DNA of 7,523 nucleotides from an uncultured bacterium. GTDB lineage: Bacteria > Patescibacteriota > Minisyncoccia > Moranbacterales > GWC2-37-73. This document shows positions 1 to 5,506 of the stretch, in pieces (within the stretch, counting starts at the first letter, position 1; the number at the start of each line of letters is the position of its first letter). Under the pieces are notes generated by a model that was given only the letters and a program-made list of their open reading frames with translations, was not told the DNA's origin and ran no database searches. The translations under genes were made by a program, and so were the position numbers. Location: the NCBI GenBank assembly GCA_903866285.1, contig CAIPMZ010000060.1, positions 1 to 7,523 on the forward strand, written 5' to 3'.

Positions 1-33
1 ATTTCAAATTTCAAATTAAAAATTTCAAATTTT
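1..33. repeat. AT-rich direct repeat after the mazG-like gene
   Basis: Three copies of an ATTTCAAAT-type unit follow one another, the last after a short TTAAAA spacer. The repeat starts just beyond the stop codon of the MazG-like gene and may continue past the window edge. No terminator hairpin is visible. It looks like one of several low-complexity intergenic repeats in this genome; function unknown. Confidence 0.6.
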
Positions 34-36
34 AGC

Positions 37-366
37 TTAGCGATTGTCCCCACTGCCCTGCAATACCCCGCGTTCCAATCGGCTATATAATTTTTTAATA
101 TTAGCTTCCGCTATCTCATCCAGAGACAATTCCAACTCCGTTGAAAGCTGCGTTAAATACCAAAGCACATCCCCAAGTTCTTTTTTTATTTCCTCCCTAG
201 TTTCATTATCTAAAATTCCACCCTTATCACGAAATATCTTTTTTATTTTACCTAAAACTTCGCCGGTCTCATCGCTAAGCCCAAGCGCAGGATAAATATA
301 AGTTTCGCCTATTTTTGGATAAATAGCAGTTTTCCTTGATTTTTCTTGATATTCTTTAAAGTCCAT
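37..366 (-). CDS. MazG-like nucleoside triphosphate pyrophosphohydrolase
   Basis: This 109-residue protein is probably an all-alpha NTP pyrophosphohydrolase, converting (d)NTPs to (d)NMPs plus pyrophosphate in the cytoplasm. The family's metal-binding pattern ExxE...ExxD is visible as E33-T-G-E36 (in LSDETGEVLGK) and E63-L-G-D66 (in KKELGDVLWYL), with a further acidic helix near residues 78-92. The length fits a single MazG-like domain of the COG1694 type rather than two-domain MazG. The ATG start follows an A/T-rich stretch with no SD. It is the last gene of the minus-strand run, 20 nt after the HD-like gene. Next to dCMP deaminase, ThyA and Tmk it could supply dCMP or dUMP or remove non-canonical dNTPs, but the substrate cannot be read from sequence. 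The family call is firm. Confidence 0.85.
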   Translation of the reverse strand: MDFKEYQEKSRKTAIYPKIGETYIYPALGLSDETGEVLGKIKKIFRDKGGILDNETREEIKKELGDVLWYLTQLSTELELSLDEIAEANIKKLYSRLERGVLQGSGDNR

Positions 367-386
367 AAGTTTTTTAAAAAAATATT

Positions 387-1208
387 TTAATTTTCTTTAG
401 CAAAAGCCAGCCAAATATTTTTAATTTCAGTTACTTTTTCAAGTGAAACATCTAAACTATTTTGCTCTTGTTCGAAATCTTCCTGTTGGTAAATTAATTT
501 AAAACTCTGCCTAAGCTTTTCATGGGTCAAATGTTTTTTTACCGCCTGATCTATGCTACTTGCATTTTTCTTTAAATAAACGCGGACACTTCTATATTTT
601 CCGCTATACTCCACCAATGGCCTGATTTGATTAAATAAAACATTCGCCGCGAGCAGATCATACTGCGCAATTTCTTGTTGCTTAATCATTTTTAAGGCCG
701 TATTAATATGGCCTCGACATTTCAGCGAACTAAAAAAATCTACAAAATCAAATTCATCCTCACTTAAATTTTTTTCATCCAAGGAAATAGCTAAGACTTT
801 TTCCAGCATCTCCTTTGCATATTTACTCTTCAGCTTTCCCTGCACATGATCCTTAAGGTAACCAACTTTCTCGGCTTTATCGTTTGCTGTTTTTAAATTA
901 TATAAAATATCACCCCTTCTTAGTTCGCCTAATTTATGAAAACGCGCCGTCCACATCAGCAGGATTGCTCGCTCATCGCTTAAGCCTTCTACGGTTACTT
1001 CTCGAAAAGCTAAATGCTCCAATAAAGAAGAATGGGAATGGATATTTCCATCCTCAGCCATACTCTCATTTTCAGTTAGATAATTTTCCCAGCGCTTTAA
1101 TTTTGCCCCTTTTTCTTTAATCAGCCCCAATAAAAAATCCACGTCATTTTTAATTGCGTGACTAGAAAGCGTTTTCTTATGTAAATATAAAAGCGAACTT
1201 GAACTCAT
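387..1208 (-). CDS. Unrecognised protein with a faint HD-domain-like signature
   Basis: A 273-residue soluble, mostly helical and charged protein that I do not recognise with confidence. Residues 57-66 (HSHSSLLEHL) and 87-100 (TARFHKLGELRRGD) resemble the first histidine and the HD motif of HD phosphohydrolases, in which a typical stretch reads HDxGK. Here the aspartate is replaced by K92, so if the fold is HD the metal site is altered or lost. No signal peptide or membrane segment is visible, and the C-terminal third is rich in K, E and Q. The ATG (in AAAATTATG) is preceded by the same bases as the thyA ATG and has no SD. It lies 20 nt before the mazG-like gene, and 130 nt with a strong hairpin separate it from tmk. 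The ORF itself is convincing; the HD link is a weak inference. Confidence 0.72.
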   Translation of the reverse strand: MSSSSLLYLHKKTLSSHAIKNDVDFLLGLIKEKGAKLKRWENYLTENESMAEDGNIHSHSSLLEHLAFREVTVEGLSDERAILLMWTARFHKLGELRRGDILYNLKTANDKAEKVGYLKDHVQGKLKSKYAKEMLEKVLAISLDEKNLSEDEFDFVDFFSSLKCRGHINTALKMIKQQEIAQYDLLAANVLFNQIRPLVEYSGKYRSVRVYLKKNASSIDQAVKKHLTHEKLRQSFKLIYQQEDFEQEQNSLDVSLEKVTEIKNIWLAFAKEN

Positions 1209-1254
1209 AATTTTAAAAATTGTGTCAACGTAATTAAAATACTGCCAACCGCAA

Positions 1255-1288
1255 GGAGGCTAAGCCTCCCCTTGGAGGCTTAGCCTCC
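1255..1288. repeat. Perfect 15-bp inverted repeat with GGCTAAGCC cores
   Basis: GGAGGCTAAGCCTCC (1255-1269) and its exact reverse complement GGAGGCTTAGCCTCC (1274-1288) are separated by CCTT. Each arm is itself palindromic apart from its central base, so cruciform, single-hairpin or double-hairpin forms are all possible. It lies between tmk and the HD-like gene and is far more GC-rich than its surroundings. No run of T follows on either strand, so it is not a standard intrinsic terminator. It may be an mRNA-stabilising hairpin or a mobile palindromic repeat. Confidence 0.85.
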
Positions 1289-1338
1289 AACGTCTAGCTA
1301 TTTAATTAAGCTAATTTTATCTCATTAAATAACAATTC

Positions 1339-1935
1339 TTATCTCAAACCAGTAATTTTTTCAACGATATCTTTCTGAACTTCTTCAATTTCTTGGTTTG
1401 CCTTTATTTTTAACCAACCATGTCGGTCAGCCAGTAGCTCGTGAAAATTTTTACAAATTATAATCCGCTCGCCGTCCATTTCGTTACGGTGATCTTTTTC
1501 AATAGCCGATAAAAAGCGACTGCCATGCATTAAAATTTCTAAATCGGGTTTCAGTAAATCTCGATTTATCTCTTCTAAATAATCCAGTTCGCCACCCCAA
1601 GTCAATCCCCAGGAAATCCCAGTTCCCGTATAATCTTCCGCCACAATCCATTCGCCACTGCTTAATCTTTCTTTCAAGACTGTTTCGTAACGCCTTCGAT
1701 TTTCAGCATATTTTTCTTGGAGTTCATGGGTCGAAAGCTCATGCTCACTGCGAAATTGCGGCTCTCTTAAATATTTATAAATAAACGGCCCTTCTGGCTC
1801 TAAATCATAAACGGGATATTTTAAACGTGAAGCATTCATGCCTTTTCCCTTTAAATATTCCACTAATAAATCCACCTGGGTCGTTTTCCCGATTCCATTA
1901 ATTCCATAAATCGCAATAAATTTTCCCTGCTTCAT
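1339..1935 (-). CDS. tmk: Thymidylate kinase (dTMP kinase)
   Basis: A cytoplasmic kinase of 198 residues, near the usual 200-215, that would phosphorylate dTMP to dTDP with ATP. The P-loop GINGIGKTT is at residues 11-19. The substrate segment RLKYPVYDLEPEGP follows at about 37-50, and LKPDLEIL (128-135) matches the family's PDL strand. The segment WIVAEDYTGTGISWG (96-110) aligns with the DR(Y/F) motif region, but D-R-Y is replaced by E100-D101-Y102, so the family arginine is missing. The LID region around residues 140-155 holds basic residues that may partly compensate. The start ATG comes one base after the folA stop (TAATATG), suggesting translational coupling; no SD is seen. It is the last cassette gene before the 1255-1288 hairpin. 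Family assignment is good; activity with the altered motif is inferred. Confidence 0.85.
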   Translation of the reverse strand: MKQGKFIAIYGINGIGKTTQVDLLVEYLKGKGMNASRLKYPVYDLEPEGPFIYKYLREPQFRSEHELSTHELQEKYAENRRRYETVLKERLSSGEWIVAEDYTGTGISWGLTWGGELDYLEEINRDLLKPDLEILMHGSRFLSAIEKDHRNEMDGERIIICKNFHELLADRHGWLKIKANQEIEEVQKDIVEKITGLR

Positions 1936-1936
1936 A

Positions 1937-2422
1937 TTATTTTTCTAATTCTAAAAAAGTATATTTAAAATTTTCGTCGCCACTTTTCTTCGCTGAAATA
2001 ATTTTCGTAAATTCTCCATACTCAGGAAAAAAAACATCCGCCTCGAAATTTCCTTCCACTACTGTCAAATAAAGTTTATCCGCCATGCCGATTGTTTGAG
2101 CATAAACACTACCCCCTCCGCAAATAAAAACTTCTTCTTTTTCAATTTCCCGAGCTTTCTGAAAAACTTCCTCAAAAGTCCGAGCCATGATGACCCCTTC
2201 GATGTTGCAAGCAGGATCATTGGAGAGCACAATAGTAGTGCGATTTGGAAGTGGCTTACCAATTGATTCAAAAGTTTTCTGCCCCATCACAATCACATGC
2301 CCCATCGTTTTTTCCTTGAAATGTTTGAAGTCTTCTGGGATATGCCAAAGCAGTTGATTGTTTTTCCCAATCGCCCGATTTTCTGCAATCGCACAGATAA
2401 GACTTATTTTTGGAGTATACAT
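1937..2422 (-). CDS. folA: Dihydrofolate reductase
   Basis: This 161-residue protein matches the usual 155-170 residues of bacterial type I DHFR, which reduces dihydrofolate to tetrahydrofolate with NADPH. Visible landmarks are the N-terminal strand with ENRAIG and the LLWHIPEDFKHFK segment, in which D31 aligns with the catalytic Asp27 of E. coli. Others are T50 in the cofactor region, R61 (equivalent of Arg57, binding the folate glutamate), the NADPH-binding ICGGGSVY (100-107) and T120 in LYLT. It lies 6 nt after thyA and 1 nt before tmk, a tight thyA-folA-tmk unit. This makes sense because ThyA oxidises methylene-tetrahydrofolate to dihydrofolate. The start ATG follows AAAATT with no SD. 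No oddities in the active site. Confidence 0.96.
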   Translation of the reverse strand: MYTPKISLICAIAENRAIGKNNQLLWHIPEDFKHFKEKTMGHVIVMGQKTFESIGKPLPNRTTIVLSNDPACNIEGVIMARTFEEVFQKAREIEKEEVFICGGGSVYAQTIGMADKLYLTVVEGNFEADVFFPEYGEFTKIISAKKSGDENFKYTFLELEK

Positions 2423-2428
2423 AATTTT

Positions 2429-3340
2429 CTAAACCGCAATTGGGGCCTTAATAGCCGGATGTGGATTATAATTTTCTAATTTAAAATCTGCATATTTAAA
2501 ATCAAATAAATTTTTCACTTCCGGATCAATCCTCATCGTTGGAAGTTCTCTAGGTTCACGCGAAAGCTGTTCTCTTACTTGTTCAAAATGAAAATTATAA
2601 ATATGGGTATCGCCCAAGGTATGCACAAATTCTCCCACTTCAAGCTCACAAGCCTGGGCAATCATCATAGTCAAGAGTGCATAAGAGGCAATATTAAAGG
2701 GTACTCCAAGTAAGGTATCCGCACTGCGTTGATAAAGCTGACAAGAAAGTTTACCCTTTGAAACATTGAATTGAACAAGTAGATGACAAGGTGGCAGTGC
2801 CATTTTATCAAGATCTCCCACATTCCAAGCCGAAAGAATTATCCTTCTTGAATCTGGATTATTTTTTATGGTCTCAATAATTTGCGAAATTTGATCAATC
2901 TCTCGACCATCCGCCGTCTTCCATTTTCGCCACTGCACGCCGTAAACTGGCCCCAACTCACCCCATTTCTTTGCAAATTCCTTATCTGTTTTTATTTTCT
3001 CAATATATTCCTTCATCTTTCCTTGCCATTGCTCGGAGTATTTAGGAAATTCTTTCTCTAGCTTATTTTCCTCGAGATACCTCTGAAATGGCCAATCATT
3101 CCAAATATGGACGTCATTGTCTACTAAATATTTAATATTTGAGTCACCTTTTAAAAACCAAATTAATTCATGGATAATTCCTTTAATAAAAACTTTTTTA
3201 GTTGTGAGGAGTGGAAATCCTTTCTGTAAATCAAAACGCATCTGATAACCAAAAACACTTTTCGTTCCAACCCCAGTTCGATCATTTTTTTGATCACCAT
3301 TGTCCATGATATATTGCAACAAATCTAAATATTGTTTCAT
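2429..3340 (-). CDS. thyA: Thymidylate synthase
   Basis: A 303-residue ThyA-type enzyme that methylates dUMP to dTMP using 5,10-methylene-tetrahydrofolate. The catalytic cysteine is C185 in LPPCHLLVQF. The phosphate-binding arginines are R21, R165/R166 (PDSRRIILSAWN) and R205 (QRSADTLLGVPFN), and the ribose-binding HIYNFH lies at 246-251. The protein is longer than the 264-residue E. coli enzyme. The extra stretch at about 85-130 (charged, Lys/Glu-rich) sits where the Lactobacillus casei enzyme also carries an insert. No SD precedes the ATG, which follows ATTTAAAATT. It lies 30 nt after the P-loop kinase and 6 nt before folA. The flavin-dependent ThyX alternative is ruled out by the motifs. 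Very confident. Confidence 0.98.
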   Translation of the reverse strand: MKQYLDLLQYIMDNGDQKNDRTGVGTKSVFGYQMRFDLQKGFPLLTTKKVFIKGIIHELIWFLKGDSNIKYLVDNDVHIWNDWPFQRYLEENKLEKEFPKYSEQWQGKMKEYIEKIKTDKEFAKKWGELGPVYGVQWRKWKTADGREIDQISQIIETIKNNPDSRRIILSAWNVGDLDKMALPPCHLLVQFNVSKGKLSCQLYQRSADTLLGVPFNIASYALLTMMIAQACELEVGEFVHTLGDTHIYNFHFEQVREQLSREPRELPTMRIDPEVKNLFDFKYADFKLENYNPHPAIKAPIAV

Positions 3341-3370
3341 AATTTTAAATATTAAATTACAATTTATTTT

Positions 3371-3925
3371 CTATTGCATATTCTCCTTAATTATCTCATC
3401 CACCTGTTTATATAAATCAGCATAAACCCCATCATTATTGATTATATAATTAGCATAATTTTTTAAATCCTTGATTTGCAATTCCGTTTCAAGCTCATGA
3501 TCCCTTTTAAACTCTTCGAAGGTTTTACTAAGGTCATCAGTATTTTCACCTCTTTTAATTATGCGCTCATAACGAATTTGCATATCAGCCTCCACGTAAA
3601 TTAATTTAAAATGAGGCAATTCCAAAAGAAAAGTAATGTCGGCTAAACGACGCACGCCATCCACCACGACAATTTCATGCTGGTCATTTTGGGTATCATG
3701 ATACATTGCTTTGGCCAGTAAATCTTCCCCAAAAGTTTTACGTAATGCGGTTGAAATATTTGCAATATTCTCCCTTGTCTGCTGAACATAAACGCGATCA
3801 AGTAAATCTCGCAAAATAGTCGAGAATCTCCGTGTATTTGCACCATACTCAGCCGCGGTATGTTTTGCAATAGTTCCCTTCCCGCTAGCTATTTCCCCCG
3901 TGATCCCCAGTATTAATTTCGCCAT
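3371..3925 (-). CDS. P-loop nucleotide kinase (dephospho-CoA-kinase-like / dNMP-kinase-like)
   Basis: A 184-residue P-loop kinase. The nucleotide-binding loop GITGEIASGKGT is at residues 7-18. A Walker-B-like strand with IVVVDGVRR lies at 85-93, and a basic lid-like segment RIIKRGENTDD at 121-131. The C-terminal YIINNDG at 160-166 recalls the end of dephospho-CoA kinases. It could be dephospho-CoA kinase, an archaeal UPF0200-like kinase or a phage-type deoxynucleoside monophosphate kinase. Its place between dCMP deaminase and thyA favours a dNMP substrate, but that is inference. I chose the ATG of MAKLILGITG. An upstream in-frame ATG would add 17 residues translated from the AACATG intergenic repeat, which do not look like protein. 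No SD is seen at either start. The fold call is firm, the substrate open. Confidence 0.8.
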   Translation of the reverse strand: MAKLILGITGEIASGKGTIAKHTAAEYGANTRRFSTILRDLLDRVYVQQTRENIANISTALRKTFGEDLLAKAMYHDTQNDQHEIVVVDGVRRLADITFLLELPHFKLIYVEADMQIRYERIIKRGENTDDLSKTFEEFKRDHELETELQIKDLKNYANYIINNDGVYADLYKQVDEIIKENMQ

Positions 3926-3930
3926 TTCGT

Positions 3931-4010
3931 CATAGAACATGAAACATGGAACATGTGGCATAAAAAAACTATGCAAATCTTGTTCTATGTTATATGTTTT
4001 GTGTTATGTG
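3931..4010. repeat. AACATG-type degenerate inverted repeat, copy 1
   Basis: The left side (3931-3956) is a run of CATAGAACA, GAAACATG and GAACATG units. The right side (3981-4010) carries the opposite orientation, TGTTCTATG followed by TATATGTTTTGTGTTATG. The outermost 9 bp, CATAGAACA (3931-3939) and TGTTCTATG (3981-3989), pair perfectly. It fills the 95-nt gap between dCMP deaminase and the P-loop kinase. A second locus with the same design precedes secE (7163-7277), which points to an interspersed repeat family. Confidence 0.75.
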
Positions 4011-4020
4011 ATTTATATCC

Positions 4021-4515
4021 CTACATATCATCATACTTCTGCATCTCTTCTTGCACCAATTCATATCCCACCCCAGCTTCTTTGAAAATTTCTTTACTGC
4101 GCTGGCCAGCGTGATAATCTAATTGGCAAACAACTTTCTTAATGCCGGCGTTAATAATCATCTTCGCGCAAGCATAACAAGGTGTCATATGACAATAAAG
4201 CGTGGCACCTTCCAAGGCTACGCCAAAACGAGCAGCGGCCACAATTGCATTCTGCTCAGCGTGTGCCGTGCGGATGCAGTGACGACTCTCATGCCCATCT
4301 TCATGCTTGACTGTATGCATTTCATGCCCAGCCTCATCGCAATGCGCCGTCCCGACTGGCGAACCCACATAGCCAGTGGAAAGAATTCTTTTTTCTTTCG
4401 CAATTACGCAGCCAGAACGACCCCGATCGCACGATCCCCGCTCCCCAATAACTTTAATAATATCTAGAAAATACTGATCCCAAGATGGCCGCACATATTT
4501 TTTTTCTTCTGTCAT
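4021..4515 (-). CDS. Deoxycytidylate (dCMP) deaminase
   Basis: A 164-residue zinc-dependent cytidine/deoxycytidylate deaminase family enzyme that would convert dCMP to dUMP for ThyA. The catalytic zinc site is complete: H85-A-E87 (RTAHAEQNA) with E87 as proton shuttle, and T111-P-C113-Y-A-C116 supplying the two cysteines. The insert at about 55-80 with HCDEAGH and HESRHC is typical of dCMP deaminases (ComEB or T4 Cd type) and may hold the second zinc site seen in that group. GYVGSPVG at 48-55 matches the family's GYNGxPxG nucleotide-binding stretch. It is the first gene of the dTTP cassette. The ATG has no clear SD, but a six-codon ORF with a perfect SD ends 29 nt upstream, inside a folded leader. 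Family call very confident; ribo- versus deoxy-substrate from insert and context. Confidence 0.95.
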   Translation of the reverse strand: MTEEKKYVRPSWDQYFLDIIKVIGERGSCDRGRSGCVIAKEKRILSTGYVGSPVGTAHCDEAGHEMHTVKHEDGHESRHCIRTAHAEQNAIVAAARFGVALEGATLYCHMTPCYACAKMIINAGIKKVVCQLDYHAGQRSKEIFKEAGVGYELVQEEMQKYDDM

Positions 4516-4544
4516 ATAATAAATATGGCCTTAAAGCTTAATTT

Positions 4545-4565
4545 CTACTCTTCTATTGTATACAT
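4545..4565 (-). CDS. Possible six-codon leader peptide ORF (MYTIEE)
   Basis: The minus strand reads GGGAGGTGAT, then TTA, then ATG, and the ORF encodes M-Y-T-I-E-E before TAG. The SD (4569-4578) is a near-complete match to the 16S anti-SD and is ideally spaced. No real gene in this window has anything similar. The short ORF ends 29 nt before the dCMP deaminase ATG. It could be a leader peptide allowing reinitiation at the deaminase, a ribosome landing site, or a remnant of a lost gene start. The signal is real; its translation is unproven. Confidence 0.4.
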   Translation of the reverse strand: MYTIEE

Positions 4566-4669
4566 TAAATCACCTCCCGTAAAGAGCTTCACCCCGTCAA
4601 ATCCTCGCTACTGCGAGGTGCTCACTAACCTGAAAACACAAACAAAGAAGCGAGCAATTTGACCAGGGT
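4545..4669 (-). promoter_or_regulatory. Candidate structured 5' leader of the dTTP cassette
   Basis: On the minus-strand RNA, ACCC plus GUCAAAU (4657-4669) pairs with AUUUGAC plus GGGU (4591-4602), about 11 bp around a small internal loop. Inside it, CCUCGC-AGUA-GCGAGG (4603-4618) forms a perfect 6-bp hairpin. CACCUC (4615-4620) overlaps that hairpin and is also the exact complement of GAGGUG in the SD (4571-4576). Hairpin formation and SD masking are therefore mutually exclusive, the usual logic of a translational switch. A GCUCGC segment (4650-4655) can compete as well. I do not recognise a known riboswitch class. Confidence 0.45.
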
Positions 4670-4671
4670 AA

Positions 4672-4680
4672 ATTAAACCA
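4672..4680 (-). promoter_or_regulatory. Possible extended -10 promoter for the dTTP cassette
   Basis: TGGTTTAAT on the minus strand fits an extended -10 (TGn plus TTTAAT, one mismatch to TATAAT). It lies directly downstream of the rplA terminator and just before the paired ACCC that begins the leader. No convincing -35 is seen. Position is the main argument. Confidence 0.3.
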
Positions 4681-4681
4681 C

Positions 4682-4708
4682 AAAAAAGACGCCCTCAGGC
4701 GCCTTTTT
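4682..4708 (-). terminator. Intrinsic terminator of the secE-nusG-rplK-rplA operon
   Basis: The minus-strand RNA forms AAAAAGGCGCC, loop UGAG, GGCGUCUUUUUU: an 11-bp stem followed by six U. One pair is G-U on this strand but A-C on the other, so the structure is better on the minus strand, where rplA is transcribed. The A/T arms also give a T run on the plus strand, but no plus-strand gene needs it. It lies 110 nt after the rplA stop, beyond the tandem repeats. Confidence 0.88.
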
Positions 4709-4730
4709 AAGTATTTGCATTTCCCTAAAA

Positions 4731-4830
4731 GCTAATGAAGCTAGCGAAGCTATAAGCTAACGAAGCTAATGAAGCTAGCGAAGCTATAAGCTAACGAAGC
4801 TAATGAAGCTAGCGAAACTAAAAGCTAATC
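4731..4830. repeat. 34-bp tandem repeat overlapping the rplA stop codon
   Basis: The unit is GCTAATGAA, GCTAGCGAA, GCTATAA, GCTAACGAA, itself built from a GCTANNGAA submotif. Two exact copies occupy 4731-4764 and 4765-4798. A third, degenerate copy from 4799 runs into the last codons of rplA, where GCTAAT encodes the Ile-Ser of the C-terminus. The block forms most of the 3' untranslated region of the ribosomal operon and contains several GCTAGC/TTAGC self-complementary stretches. Confidence 0.92.
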
Positions 4831-5495
4831 TTCAGTCCCGGTCCCATCGTCGAACAAATCGAAATTGAAACCACGTATCGGCCTTTAATACCCGTTGGCC
4901 TGGCTTTCGTAATCGCATCCACAATCGCTTCGTAGTTTTCTTTTAATTTTCCTTCGGTAAAAGAAAGCTTACCGATAACCTGATGCACGTTCCCACTGTT
5001 ATCATTCTTAAAAGAAGCTTTACCTTTCTTTAACATTTCCACCGCTTCTTTAATTTTTTCAGTGACAGTCTCAGTCTTAGGACTTGGCATCAGCCCGCGG
5101 GGCCCTAGGATTTTAGCTACTCCAGCCAGTTTTGGCATCATTTCTGGAGTTGCTAATAAAACGTCAAAAGTTTCCATTTTCCCAAGTTTAATTTTTTCAA
5201 TCAATTCTTCGCCGCCCACAAAGTCAGCGCCAGCTTCCTGAGCATCTTTAGCTTTCGTAGAAGTTACCACTGCAATTTTCAAAGTCTTGCCCGTTCCATG
5301 TGGCAGCACCACTGTCCCGCGCACCTGCTCATCGCCTTTTTTAGGGTCGATATTAAGCTTAACGTGGACTTCAACTGATTCGTCAAACTTCGCAATTTTT
5401 CCGCCATGCACTAAAGTGATTGCTTCTTCAATTGCATAAACCTTTTTTAAGTCCATCTTCTCAACTACTGCTCGATACTTTTTTCCTCTTTGCAT
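4818..5495 (-). CDS. rplA: Large-subunit ribosomal protein L1 (uL1)
   Basis: A 225-residue L1, the protein of the 23S rRNA L1 stalk that helps release E-site tRNA and, in E. coli, represses its own operon. The RGKKYR start, F37 in KFDES, the LGPRGLMPSPKTETVT signature (130-145) and the RNA-binding STMGPG (215-220) are all present. These include the Phe and Thr-Met-Gly residues known to contact RNA in Thermus L1. A TTG at 5528 would add 11 residues, but that codon falls inside the L1-site-like RNA (5507-5550). L1 proteins normally begin with RGKKY, so the ATG at 5495 is preferred. No SD lies near this ATG. The last codons merge with the 34-bp tandem repeat, giving an unusual ISF ending. It is the final gene of the operon. 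Confidence 0.97.
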   Translation of the reverse strand: MQRGKKYRAVVEKMDLKKVYAIEEAITLVHGGKIAKFDESVEVHVKLNIDPKKGDEQVRGTVVLPHGTGKTLKIAVVTSTKAKDAQEAGADFVGGEELIEKIKLGKMETFDVLLATPEMMPKLAGVAKILGPRGLMPSPKTETVTEKIKEAVEMLKKGKASFKNDNSGNVHQVIGKLSFTEGKLKENYEAIVDAITKARPTGIKGRYVVSISICSTMGPGLKISF

Positions 5496-5506
5496 AATGC
5501 TTTTTT

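Noticed and set aside
44..295. Plus-strand ORF opposite the MazG-like gene, and other plus-strand ORFs inside genes
   Set aside because: They lie antisense to clear protein families, have low-complexity Ser/Pro/Phe-rich translations and no recognisable domains.
3958..3974. GCATA/TATGC hairpin with a T run as terminator of dCMP deaminase
   Set aside because: The stem is only 5 A/T-rich pairs and the T run is in its loop, so it does not resemble a working terminator.
4555..4583. TTTACG - 17 nt - TACAAT promoter before dCMP deaminase
   Set aside because: Its spacer contains the perfect SD and start of the short ORF, which would be useless if transcription started downstream; the boxes are only moderate matches.
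4603..4669. tRNA or CRISPR-like structure in the 4516-4817 gap
   Set aside because: No cloverleaf or CCA-type acceptor pairing is present, and the nearby tandem repeats have no unique spacers.
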